NCBI GenBank assembly: GCA_013076295.1
Contig: RQOL01000828.1
Span: forward strand, 2,976,001-3,040,000
Source of the DNA: Sanderia malayensis
Taxonomy: Eukaryota; Cnidaria; Scyphozoa; Semaeostomeae; Pelagiidae
Length of the DNA stretch: 64,000 bases
Direction of reading: 5' to 3'
In this document: positions 37,801 to 49,400 of the stretch, piece after piece
How positions within the stretch are numbered: position 1 is the first letter of the stretch
Layout of the letters: each line of letters opens with the position of its first letter
The notes under the pieces: generated by a model
The model's database searches: none
Told to the model about the DNA's origin: nothing
Seen by the model: only the letters and a program-made list of their open reading frames with translations
Program-made: the position numbers and the translations under genes

Positions 37801-39297
37801 AGTAAACCTAGACGTGTTCCATGCAAAACAAGTATATCTTCATTATCTAGTGTACCATATTAACTCTTGATATATGACTCTGTGACTTTGTACTTCAGCA
37901 TGTGATAATGAGCCATATGCTGACATATTTATCAAATGAAATTGATGACATCAAATATCCTATTGGATCTCGAAATAATCCTGCCACAACTTGCAGAGAA
38001 GTATTCCAAAATTTGGAAGAGCCTACCGATGGTAAGAAGCTATTTTCCGAACCATTTACCCTCTTAAATTAGCATTTTAGATATTCTACACGCCGGATAA
38101 ATACTATACTATCAAATCTTTAGAAATATTGGTTGTAAATGATGTTTTTCTTTGATATTAGGATATTTTTGGATTGATCCAAATCGTGGTTGTCCTAGTG
38201 ATGCAATTCGTGTTTATTGTGAATTTTCAACTGGTGGAAAGACTTGCATTGAATCGAATAGCTCAGATGTATGCTTGATACATTGTAAAGTTATGTTCAT
38301 TTTTCATCTGTCAAGAATTTCAGTCTAACATAATGATGCATTATCTCGTCTCATTCCAGCTACCTTTGAAGAATTGGAACAATGACAAGTCAATTCGTAT
38401 CATGCACCTTACCAAACTACTTGGAATTCAAAAGGTATTAAATCTTCTCTACTTTCTTAAAACATATCAGATATAATCAGGACTTTTTCCCATGGCGATT
38501 TCGGCTACAATTTTTTATGAGATATATTTATTTTCGCTAATTTTATGCGTAATTGGACCCGCAACAGGCTAGTTTATGTTCAGTTTTAATGAATAATTCC
38601 AAAATGTAACATGTAATTATCACAATGCATGTTCATATGACACTCGTACTTAGTATATACTGAGATATCGCCATTGCCATGCCGCCTGAAACTTCTTTTA
38701 AGGTCCATTTCTGCTCAGTTAATATTCATGTATCATTTGGGCCATGACAAGATATGTACACTTGTTTTGTAGGTCACATATGGAGTTCGTAAGCCTCAGA
38801 TAAACTTCCTGAGACTTTTGAGTGAAGAGATTAGACAGAAGATCATAGTAGACTGTGTTAACTATGACCTTGTGTCAAATTTTAAGAAAAAATCCAACTT
38901 GATTTATGTCGAATTTATTGGCTGGAATAACAAGATATTTGGAAGCAATAATATTCATGAAATTAACATCATGCAGAATTCTTGTGGACAGGTATTTGAA
39001 TGTTTTTCTTTTCTGCTACAAATATAGTAAATGTTTTGTGTATACAAATATTATACTATGTATGACGTATAGTATCTGTTTTTTGTGATGTTCAGGCGGT
39101 ATTATAGCATACTATAGAATTTTATTTCTTCATTTTTCAATTTCTTCCTTTCTTAGACTCGAACTGGGAAAGCTGAAATTGAAATATCGACGAAAAGAAA
39201 TCTGAAAGATTTACCAATTATCGATGCAAAGATTACATCACGCGGTGCAGTTAAAGAACGTATTGGGATTAGGTTTGGTCGCTTATGCTTTTCATGA
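25837..39297 (+). CDS. Fibrillar collagen, clade C-like (type XXIV/XXVII-like) alpha chain
   Basis: Complete 68-exon gene, 1723 aa. Signal peptide ([20 protein letters not shown]); TSPN/laminin-G-like domain in exons 26204-26643, 26992-27111, 27217-27357; 27445-27481; Ser/Thr-rich linker 27573-28174; helix of about 992 residues from 28260; COLFI propeptide in the last five exons. Helix exons: 28260-28328, 28424-28477, 28592-28645, 28754-28813, 28893-28946, 29040-29093, 29403-29447, 29555-29599, 29681-29734, 29880-29924, 30025-30078, 30182-30226, 30360-30413, 30533-30631, 30742-30795, 30927-30980, 31139-31192, 31336-31389, 31682-31726, 31804-31857, 31944-31988, 32081-32134, 32245-32298, 32477-32530, 32615-32668, 32756-32809, 32903-32947, 33085-33129, 33226-33279, 33454-33507, 33590-33643, 33741-33794, 33896-33949, 34051-34104, 34193-34246, 34394-34447, 34549-34602, 34691-34744, 34821-34874, 35001-35054, 35144-35251, 35343-35396, 35604-35657, 35765-35818, 35903-35956, 36106-36213, 36299-36352, 36439-36492, 36609-36662, 36749-36802, 36886-36993, 37100-37117, 37223-37258, 37358-37375, 37491-37508, 37604-37639. 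End: 37741-37797, 37899-38031, 38162-38268, 38360-38434, 38773-38991, 39157-39297. The COLFI text ([37 protein letters not shown]; short tail ending LCFS) resembles COL27A1/COL24A1. The minor N-terminal helix is absent and four Gly-X-Y interruptions are present, as expected for imperfect-helix clade C chains. The first exon is 25837-25900. Confidence 0.93.
29127..29285 (+). repeat. Dispersed intronic repeat, copy 1
   Basis: Begins TTATCCAATCACAGAGCAGC and runs about 155 bp. It is nearly identical to 31463-31614 in another collagen intron, same orientation. No long inverted ends or coding content; family unknown. Confidence 0.8.
31463..31614 (+). repeat. Dispersed intronic repeat, copy 2
   Basis: Second copy of the repeat at 29127-29285 (shared CTGTCAATCATGCAGAAGTA and TTTAAATTAAACCAAG). 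It differs by scattered substitutions. Confidence 0.8.
36500..36556 (+). repeat. ATGATTG microsatellite
   Basis: Short tandem GATGATT/CATGATT heptamers in a collagen intron. Confidence 0.7.
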
Positions 39298-40875
39298 AAT
39301 GATTTGTTAGCAATTTATTCTATATATCTTTTTTAAATTTAAGGCGAATTATTATTTCGATTATTTTTTTATGAATTTTTTAAATTTATTTTCTTTGCAT
39401 ATCATAAGTTATATTAGCTAATTAATTCTATTATATTATTCAAAATAGCATATATTAGTCATGATATTAGTACTAGTTTTATATTGATTATTTTGTTATT
39501 CAAGAAATTTTTATATTTTGCAAATATGTTTTTATTTATTCATTTTGTATAGAGTTCTCATTGCAGAAATTTTTATTAATTCGGCTGTCTTTAGAGATTA
39601 ATGAATACGTGGAGTGTTGGAAAAGAAAAAAGAATCGTGCTTTATCTTTTTCCTTCTTTTAATCTTTGGTTATTGGCTGATGGTGGTGGTGACGATGAAA
39701 CATGGAAAATGAATGGATTTCTTTTAAGAACAAATATATAATTGTAAGTACCCGAATAAACCATTTGAAAACAATTTGAAACAAAGTTCACCTGTTATGT
39801 TTTCATTCATAACATCGTGTATTATGTTTTCAACAGGTGAAATCTGAAAAAAATACAACGAATATGGTTTATTTACAAATCAGTGGAGAATTCTGTCACC
39901 AGGAGTATTGAGATGTGAGATTTTTCTAATCCTTTCTTAGAGAATCTCTAAATAGGATAGGCTATCACTTAATCACAATAGGTTGTGTCTGGAAGTGTTT
40001 GAGAAATGCTTTAACTCAGTGTACTATTGTATAGATTTGTATAGAATTGATTGCAGGTTTTTGGATAAGAACGAAATCCAATTTTGCTAGCTCTGAAAAA
40101 AAGATGAGTAATTGTTTGAAGAGAATTGGTCTTGAGGCTTAGTTTTTTCATAGTAGACTAGGAAAGCGGCGATTTCAAATGAGATCATTGTTAGTAAGAG
40201 GGGATTAATAGTTCAATACAAAAGATGGAAAGTTAAATTGTATCTTACGGTCTTTGTATAGTCAGTTTTCTTTTGACTTTACATTTGGCATAATATTCTT
40301 TAAGAAGTAATCAATCACCTTGTAGAATTTAGAACTAGAAGCATATTTAAATGAAAACAAACTAAGCAGGTTGAAAACCTTGCTATCACGCCGTGTCAAC
40401 GTTGAATAGAAGTGGGAAAGTTGCATTGATTGAAAGAAGAATAACCTACTGATTGCAAATAAGATTTGATCTCACGACTGCTGGGTTCGAGAATTACGGA
40501 GGTTCGAAATTCGAGTATCGACGTCTGTTTCGGTGATTATCGGTCAGTGTTATCTAACGCGTGGTTCGCTTACCATCACGAGGAGTGATTTTGATTGGTA
40601 AACAAAATACGACTGTTTCGTACTGAAATAGTCGACATCATAAAGGATAGCGGCTTGTTTTTCATCAATTTACAGATCTAGAATCTTCAAGTTTTAGTGT
40701 ATAAAGGAGATTATGTTACATATGTCGTGTTTAAAGAAAGTTCTTCAATATAACAAAGAAGCGACGGACGGTGACTTTGAACTAAAACTATTCTACTTGC
40801 TTTCAGCAAAATCAAATCACTTCGTATGGGACTACAGTTACTTACAGTGCCTTTGAAGAAGTGCGCTTTAAAGGT
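39298..40875. other. Collagen 3' region and glutamate receptor 5' region
   Basis: No supported coding sequence. The collagen 3' untranslated region probably fills the left part, ending near the AATAAA at 39755-39760. The right part precedes the receptor start codon. The ORF shadows here have no recognisable homology. Confidence 0.55.
39755..39760 (+). terminator. Candidate polyadenylation signal of the collagen gene
   Basis: First clean AATAAA after the collagen stop codon, about 460 bp downstream. Use is inferred. Confidence 0.4.
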
Positions 40876-43800
40876 ATGGATCTGAAGGTTGTATGCTTGC
40901 TACAGGGATACTTGGTATCGTTATTTGTTGGTTTAGCGTCTTGTTTACAAAACAAACGTATAGTTGTCGCTCTGTATCATGAGGATATGCAACGATTGAA
41001 TACAACGAGACTAAACAACCAACTCAACGGATTGTCTAATGATGAAATGCAAAATCACACAAGGATTACAGCAACATTTTGGCCTGTAAATGCATCATTG
41101 CAGGCTTTGTTGAACTTGAATGTTGCAGATGTGATCAGAAGTGATGATGTTGTTTTGTCGTTTTTGAGAGAAAAAGAATCGAGAATTTTTGATCAGATTT
41201 TGGGTAATCAAGTGAAGCATCTTGCATTGAGTACTGAGTATTGTCACCTGGTAAGTTTTAATTTCTTACGTCGATTTTTCAAATTTGTTTGTTTTTTGCC
41301 GAGATTTGCTTTGCAAGAAGCACTTGAAAACAAATATCGCACCAATACACTTGGTTTCGTTGTTGCATATTTATTAATCAATACCATGTTTGCTCTGCTT
41401 TGCGTCATGAATTTGAATAACAACATGAGTTGTGCAGTCCACTTATGCAGCTGTTTGCTTTTAATTGGTTTTCATTTGACAGAGTTATGGAGAAAAGAAA
41501 CAAGTCTTTGATCAATGCCAATCTTACACCGTGGAACATCAGAAAGCTATACTCGTCTTGCATTCTCATCTTCGTGGTATGAAAGTTGCAATATTGACAA
41601 GCAAGGAACCATGCAGTCGTACCTTCTCTAAAAGCCTATTCAACGAATTCGTCAAGAGAAACAAGAAGTTTCAATCAGCAGACAAAATTAACATCACGCT
41701 CTTCAGTTTCGTCAAATTTCCTTTGAGGATATTCGAAATTTCTTCTCTGATCAGCAATATCAAGATCTCTGGCGCATCAGTTATCATTTTAATCTGTGAA
41801 AAAAGCATTCAAGAAATAGTGTTACAGGTAAACATTTTGTTCGATATTTCATTAACTGATGTAAAAATTTCGGAGGTCATTGAGTTGTTGGGTTGCATGA
41901 GCTGTCTACATGGCTTCAAGCTTTACGAACAATTTGGCTAGACAGTTTGAAATAATCTTGAGGCGATCAAAAGATTCGATTTAATAAGATTTTATACCCT
42001 TTGTGAGTGGTGTTAAAACGCTCGAAATAACCCAAACCCGAAATTGTCCGGAAATGCTTTACTTTTACAGACTTGGTGCCTCGATCAAACTTGACCGGTA
42101 CCGTGTAAACGGGGCCTTAGTTAGCTTTGCATTGTTCTATCTATCCTTTGGTGGTTTTATTTTTCTTGCATAAACCTTTCGCTTGTCAACATTATTGTTT
42201 TATTATTACCAGGTTGCAGCAAAGCATGACGTGATTGGTTTCGGACAAATCTGGCTTATTCCAGAATTTCAATATACCATAAAGGCGAGTCTCGTTCCAA
42301 TGCAACTAATCACGATAGAGAGGCTAATCAATACTAAGAAAGCCTCACTGGTTACAGAAGAACAAATTTTAACATCTTTTAGAATTGTAAAGGAATTGCT
42401 ACTTCAAGGAAACGAAAGGTACTGTCATATCTTTCAACCTCTCCCTCATTTCGAGATTGATAGCAAGTTCGGACCAAAAACTTTCTTCGACACAGTTTAA
42501 CGCCAAAGTAATTTAGAGATAAGCTGAGCTGAGCTGGCTCTATGCATTTTGCGTTTGCGAAATCTTTTATATGTTTGTTGTTTTTCTTCCAGTATGTCAA
42601 TTGGTGATCCAGGCTTGCTTTCTTCCACGACGTGTGGAAGTAACTCGTATTCAATGGTAAAGATATCAATCAAGACAAGCAACAAATCTGATTGGACTAC
42701 AGTTTATACAAAGGCCGGAGATAGCGCTTATAAATTCCAAGCCAATTCCGGTCTGGCGTTGAATTTATTTGCTTCGACCAGGCCGATGGTCAAGTTTCGC
42801 GTCGTTACGATTTTCGATGCCCCCTTTACGACTGCCGCATCTTATCTTGGGCGTGGCAGCGGTCATTTCTTTGATTGCGAGAGGGGTTTGATTTGCAGGG
42901 TGAGCATAAAAAACATGACTGAAAGCAATGTGACACAGTGGAGGAAAACATGCTGTATTGGTCATTCAATTGAGCTTCTGCAATTGTTAATGAAGAGGAT
43001 TAATTTTGGTGTTGATATATACATAGTTGAAGATGGATACTATGGCTCAAAAGTAGATGGCGTGTTCAATGGGTTAATTGGCGATGTTGCAAGAAAAAAG
43101 GCTGATTTTGCACTGGCTGGGTTGACGATTACTGCGTTAAGGTCGACAGTCGTTGATTTCACATATCAGTTTATCAGACAAGATATAGGGATTGTCACAT
43201 TGTCAACAAAAAACGAGCTGAAATTTATAAACTGGCAGTTCGCTAATAAAATTGAATCCAATGTGATCGTGGCTGTGTTTGTTGGGATTATACTTGGGAC
43301 AATCTTAGTCTATTGGTTTGAGAATGAAGAATTGTTCTCGAAGCGGTTCGCCTGTGCCGCGCGGGGTAATTATCCCGCGCGGTATTCATTGCGCGAAGGA
43401 TTCACTTACTATTCTGGTCTGACTTTTCAAAGGGACCTTGGAGGAAAAAACCCGACTAAATTTGGCAGTAGAGTTGCTGCAGTTGCATTTGCCTTTGCAA
43501 TGCTTGTAGCCATGACTACGTATACCGCTGTTCTAACTGCAACGAAAGTCACGCAAGATGATTCGAATCAGTTCCTTGGCATTAAAGATAACAGGGTGAG
43601 AAGCCTCTTTTTGATATCGTCTAGCCTCATTTTTATGTATATACATTACCATTGGCAAGCATTATTGCATTAATTTTGGTTTTTGCAGATGTTGAACCCA
43701 ACAGATGATTTTAAATTCGCCACTGTTCCAAGTACAAGTATAGAAGGCTTTTTTAAAGATGCACCAGATGATAACTTTAGAAGAATGTACTTCTTCATGA

Positions 43801-44454
43801 AGAAATACAATGTTGCATCTGTTGAAGAAGGATTGGCGAAAGTCAAGTCAGGGTAAATCTTGCTTCGCTTTCACACTTTTCCAGGACTCAACAATGTAGT
43901 GAGTCTACCTCACTGATAGCATATTGCAATATTTGTCTCTTTTTAGCGAGCTGCAAGCGTTCATTCACGAGTATCCATTTCTGCTTTACTTCTTATCAAA
44001 GCAATCCGAATGCCTGCTGAAAATCACTGGCCAACCGATCGGGCAATCCGGATTTGGATTAGCCATGCAGAAGCAATCTCTTTGGAGAGATCGATTCTCT
44101 TATGAGATTGTTCGATTGAAGGAGCAAGGAGTCCTGGATGACTTGGATAAGAAATGGCTTTCTTCAGGTTGCTCGGATCAATCTGGAAATAGCTTCACGC
44201 CACAGGCATTCTCATTGAAGTATTTTGGAGGTTTGGTATTGGTTGTTTCCATTGCATTCTGTGCATTGTTGTTCATGTTGCCACTAGAACATGCCTTTCA
44301 TAGGTATCACAAAGTACCCGTGAGAGCGTTGAGTAGAATCGTATCAATCTGGAGAGAATCTAGGCAGCGAAAAATGACTGTTCAACCAAGACCAAGTATC
44401 AACTCCGTCACCACAGAAGGCAACGTCATTCAACTTTCTTCTCGACTCTCGTAA
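40876..44454 (+). CDS. Ionotropic glutamate receptor subunit, NMDA-like but divergent
   Basis: Six exons, 866 aa: 40876-41250, 41483-41827, 42213-42418, 42593-43595, 43689-43852, 43947-44454, all in phase. Signal peptide (LQGYLVSLFVGLASC), poorly conserved amino-terminal domain, ligand-binding S1 from about residue 373, M1 about 532-550 (VIVAVFVGIILGTILVYWF), re-entrant M2 region about 570-595, M3 about 598-628, S2 about 645-770, M4 about 787-813, 53-residue tail. S1 keeps the ligand-carboxylate Arg in LTITALRSTVVDF, next to NGLIGDVARKKADFALAG. S2 resembles NMDA subunits most (ELQAFIHEYPFLLYF, GQSGFGLAMQKQSLW, LDDLDKKW). The normally invariant SYTANLAAF gate is replaced by TTYTAVLTATKVT. The family forms tetrameric cation channels opened by glutamate or glycine. 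It could belong to a lineage-restricted iGluR class instead of true NMDA receptors; a tree is needed. Confidence 0.88.
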
Positions 44455-45063
44455 TTGATAATGCAGATGCTTAGCTCAATGGTGTCAGGTAGGTATGACC
44501 TCACCCCCTTTTGCTAAAGTCCTTTTCTACACTGTTTCATCTCGATTTTGCTATTTGCACAGGGGGGGCACATTACTTGCACGTAACATTGAAACAAAAC
44601 ACCATGCAAACATAACGTATTGTAGAGGAGACAGCAAAAAGACAAAAATGAATTGCAAATGCTTACCAAGGTTTTATTCAGATAACAAACTACAGAATTT
44701 ACCAACGCAATAATAAATAACCCTCAGGGAAAAGTGAACAGTTGAAATATAAATATTTAAAGAAGTTCTAGCTATGACAAATATTTTGGATATTCCTTAA
44801 ATAATTAATGAGTATTGAATTCACAAATGAATTTGCCTACATATGTTTACATTAAATATTATGTTTGCAGCAATGCCAAGAAATTGTCTACACAACCATG
44901 ATAAATATCAGCTGATAAATAAAGTTTAAATAAGAAAATTGCTTTTGCTAGGAAACTAATTACTTAGAACTAATGTATTATACTAAGTGGACTACAGGTA
45001 TGTATCATAAATATTGATCGAGAAAAGCAATGTTTGCATGTCATGTAATGCCTTTTGCAAACA
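44455..45063. other. Intergenic, convergent 3' ends
   Basis: AT-rich spacer between the receptor and AP1S stops. AATAAA-type motifs near 44710 and 44916 could serve the receptor transcript. No gene or structured repeat seen. Confidence 0.5.
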
Positions 45064-46153
45064 TCATGATAGCCCAAGTTCTTCCAGAACATTTTTCAAT
45101 GAAGGAACCTCTCCATCCTATACAATAGACTAAAATGTATTCACAATAAATACTACAAAATGCTACAAGTATTGCGGGTATGTGTAACATGTGGATTGAG
45201 TAAACTGTGGTGCATCTTACCTCTTGTACAACATCTTGCTGAGATATTGCTTTCAACACAGCATTCTTGCTGGTCTCTTGGATTTCTCCCCCAATCAAGA
45301 GCTCATCCAGGGCAAAATATGCCTAAATGAGAGAGATCAGAAAAGTCAGATATGTACATAGATGAGTTGGGTTTGCATCAAGGTGCTAGACAGCAAGGTT
45401 ACATACTTTCTCAAAGTTGAAGATGATATCCAGTTCACAGACCTAAAACAAAAGAAAAAATAAGGAAGGTATTTACTCCAAGGAGGGTTTTTATCTGGGT
45501 TGATAGAATGCATATATGCAAGATTGTTTATAGAAGTACTTACATTTCCAAAATATTTATCAAGAATCTCAACAAATCTATGAATTATTTCTAATACGAT
45601 CAATTCATTGTCACTAGCTTCAGCTGCGACACAGAAAAACAAACTTGCATATCTGAAAAAAAGATAAAAGTAAGTTTGTGGTGCAACAATTATTTACATC
45701 TACACAGTTTCTTGCCTATATTTCTTATTTACAACTTATTAAAACTTATTCACCTTTTATAAATGATCTTCATGTCTTTGTATTCCAAAAAGCTGCACAT
45801 TTTTGGTTTCCTTGAGAGAATAAGAGTTGTAAGATCTCTGGTAATTTTCTTTTTGTCTTTCAGGGTCATCGCAGTATACCATTTCTGCAATCGGAGCTTG
45901 CCTTGTCGACTGAATAGCAAGATGAAACTGATCTGAAGTACAAAAATGGCAAGGTTTCACATTTACGCATGAATAAATGAAAGTGAATATCTTTCTATCT
46001 AAACACGTAAAATGGGATCGGCCTATTATAAGAGCTCACGCCAAATTATCTTGATAAAATCGGGAAGTATTTATATATCTTTCAATTATTTTGCGAAATC
46101 AAAAACTAGCAGCTAAAGCAAAACATTATCGTAGTAAAATCAATTCTTACCAT
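45064..46153 (-). CDS. AP1S: AP-1 clathrin adaptor complex sigma subunit
   Basis: Six exons on the minus strand, 160 aa: 46151-46153 (ATG only), 45754-45932, 45544-45652, 45407-45442, 45221-45322, 45064-45117. The small-chain signature is clear: [74 protein letters not shown], ending LEELGLS. The wording of these blocks is AP-1 sigma, not AP-2 or AP-3. The protein is the small subunit of the trans-Golgi/endosome clathrin adaptor and helps bind dileucine signals on cargo. The start is fixed by joining ATG|GTAAGA to ATCAGTTTC. It lies 306 bp downstream of the RPL5 stop on the same strand. Confidence 0.95.
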
Positions 46154-46459
46154 CTTAAATTTGCTTTACAGTGGTGAAAGTAATAAAGAAGAAAGAGACT
46201 TCGGCAAGCTTTCGAAGTGCAAAGCCTGGTTGTTTTATTACTTTGACGAACTGAGTTGAATTACACGTTTGTAATGCAAGAACAATAGGTGAGACTCATA
46301 TACTTCCTCCTACCTTTCCAATCTTCTTGCTAACTTTCGATAACAAGTGATAGCATTCACTCTACAAGTCTTACTTTTTCGATTTTATAAGCAGATAAAA
46401 AACAAGCAAGAGACAAATATTTTTGCATGAATTTGCATTTGCTATCATCATAAATTCAA
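46154..46459 (-). promoter_or_regulatory. AP1S 5' region / RPL5 3' region
   Basis: About 306 bp carrying the RPL5 3' end and the AP1S promoter and 5' untranslated sequence. No strong motif recognised. Confidence 0.4.
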
Positions 46460-49400
46460 TTAATCATCATTCTCTTCTTCTAACTTCTTCATAAATGCAG
46501 CTTTCTTTTGAGCAACACGTGCAGCCTTTTGTGCATAAGACATCTTCTTGCGATTCCATCTCTTTGGTTTTTCTCCTTCCTTGCGTTCTGGTTTTGGTTC
46601 TGCTGCCTTTGGGGTTGGGTCAGCTCTGATTGCAGAGTGAGCACTCTTGTACATATCCTCAAGACTATCAGCTGTGAGTCCATTCTTGATGAACTGTGAA
46701 AACTGCCTCTTGTAAACATCTTCATCATCTTCTTGAAGTGTACGCATGTAATTTGCTACATGCTGGCCAAAGATATGACTTCTGTGCACCTCTGCATCAA
46801 ATTCCTTTGACTCACTGTCATAACCTGGGAAGCGCTTGTTGCTGAAATAATACAGTCAGCAAATCAATAAACAGATTTAATATGATAGTCTAATATATAT
46901 ATTCTGCGGAGGTCACGTGATGACGCACTTTCTTGCCAAAAACAATAGATTCGACCCGAAACAATAGGTCGAACGCCCAAAAACAATGGGCCGAAACGGC
47001 GAATCGGTGATCAATAAGGCTTTTTTGAATGGGGGCGCACAAGGTTGGCACTTGCTTGGAAAGGCTCCGTTTCTGGAGTAGGCAAAAGTTATCTATTTTT
47101 GGAAGCCTATTTTAAAAGAATTTTTGAGTTATTCCATTAATTACTCCACTAATTGTGCTATCACGAAAAAACGACGGTTTACGCTGGCGAAACTTCCAAA
47201 TTCGCGTCCCCGACTCCATTTTCGAAAAGAGTATTCGCTCTTCACGTGATTCGTTTCGCCTTTTCCTGCAATTTGATTGGCTCTTTCGCAACTTCACGTG
47301 AACAGTGACGCGTTTTTCGTTATCATGCAAATTTGCCCTCGGCAGGCAGCAGATACTTTTGGAGAAGACGCGTGTTTTTGTTTTCAACACAAAGGATAAC
47401 TGGGCGCCTTTCAAAATGTTTTACGACCTGAATTATCTTTGTAAAGCCTTGCTAATTGTTTGAGAAACCTCTGGAAAATTACAGGAGACAATTGAGAACA
47501 CAGGTGATAGCTTTGTTTTGTTTTTTGAGTGAGATAGTTTTAGTTTTTGTACGACCGCCATTGTTGCTTCGTCATGCTTGCGACGCTTAGGCCTAATGTA
47601 AACAAGCCCAAAGTTTTAACAAACAAATTATGATAAGGGGTTATCAGGCGAGCGAAGCGAGCCAAACTGTTGCAAGAGGAGTAGGCAGAGGCATGAGCGA
47701 AGCGAATGCAGCGCACGAAGTGCGCCCTATCAGTCAATGTTTCTTGGTAATAGATAGACAGGCGAGCGCAGCGAGCTAACACATTGTACGTGGGGTTGAA
47801 AGAGGCATGAGCGAAGCGAATGCAGCGCACGAAGTGCGCCCTATCAGTCAATGTTTCTTGGTAATAGATAGACAGGCGAGCGCAGCGAGCTAACACATTG
47901 TACGTGGGGTTGAAAGAGGCATGAGCGAAGCGAATGCAGCGCACGAAGTGCGCCCTATCAGTCAATGTTTCTTGGTAATAGATAGACAGGCGAGCGCAGC
48001 GAGCTAACACATTGTACGTGGGGTTGAAAGAGGCATAAGCGAAGCGAATGCAGCGCACGAAGTGCGCCCTACCAGTCAATGTTTCTTGATAATAGATGGA
48101 CAGGCGAGCGCAGCGAGCTAACCCATTGTACGTGGGGTTGAAAGAGGCATAAGCGAAGCGAATGCAGCGCACGAAGTGCGCCCTATCAGTCAATGTTTCT
48201 TGATAGTAGATGGACAGGCGAGCGCAGCGAGCTAACCCATTGTAAGTGGGGTTGAAAGAGGCATGAGCGAAGCGAATGCAGCGCACGAAGTGCGCCCTAC
48301 CCGTCAATGTTTCTTGATAATAGATGGACAGGCGAGCGCAGCGAGCTAACCCATTGTAAGTGGGGTTGAAAGGGGCATGAGCGAAGCGAATGCAGCGCAC
48401 GAAGTGCGCCCTATCAGGCAATGTTTCTTGATAATAGATAGACAGGCGAGCGCAGCGAGCTAACCCATTGTACGTGGGGTTGAAAGAGGCATGAGCGAAG
48501 CGAATGCAGCGCACGAAGTGCGCCCTATCAGTCAATGTTTCTTGATAATAGATAGACAGGCGAGCGCAGCGAGCTAACCCATTGTACGTGGGGTTGAAAG
48601 AGGCATGAGCGTAAGCGAATGCAGCGCACGAAGTGCGCCAACCAGATTAAGCCTTTTTTACTTGACGGGCTGGGGCGAACGAGCGAAGCGAGTGATGACC
48701 CCTAGTTATTATTGATTATACAGAGATTAAACATCAAATTTACCTGTGTGGAATGTCAAGTCCTCCATCGACAGCACCTTTCAAGGCACCAAAGATTCTT
48801 GCACCAGTGGAAGTTTTTGCAAGGCCAATATCCAAATAACAACGGAATGGACCAGGTGGCCATCCTCTCCTTGGACAAAGTATTCATCACCATTCACTTC
48901 TTCACAGCCCTTGTAAGTATCAGCTAACTTCAACTTTGTAAGAAGCTAAAACAAAAAAATTAATTGAAAATTAGATACTAGTAACATCAGTCTTAAACTT
49001 GCAGCCATGGTCATAAATAAGCCTCATTGTAGGTAAGGAATAGTCTCTACATTTAGTTCAGGATTCATTTATAATCACGGGCTGTTTTTTAAGGATTTTC
49101 AACAGCAAAAACTAATGCTTACCCTTCTTGCAATAAGAAGTCCAGTGCAATAAGCTGCAGCATAATTGGTCAACCCGACCTTGATGCCATATCTTGGAAG
49201 TTCATGCGCATAGGCAGCACATATAATGATATCTCCCTCGAGTTTGGCATACGCTATCTGGCAAAACAATAAAAGTCTGGTTGAAATTTAAGGCTACAGA
49301 GAAACACTGCTGCAAAGTGCAAACTATTGGAGATATGAGCTGCATCAAAATACAAATTAGATGTAAGTTAACTAAAAATTATACCTGGCAAATGATGTCC

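Noticed and set aside
47540..48535. 331-codon minus-strand ORF as a gene
   Set aside because: It is the translation of the 114-bp satellite inside an RPL5 intron; reported as a repeat finding and not as a CDS.
47636..48703. CRISPR-like periodic array
   Set aside because: The whole 114-bp unit is conserved, with no unique spacers, and the context is an animal intron.
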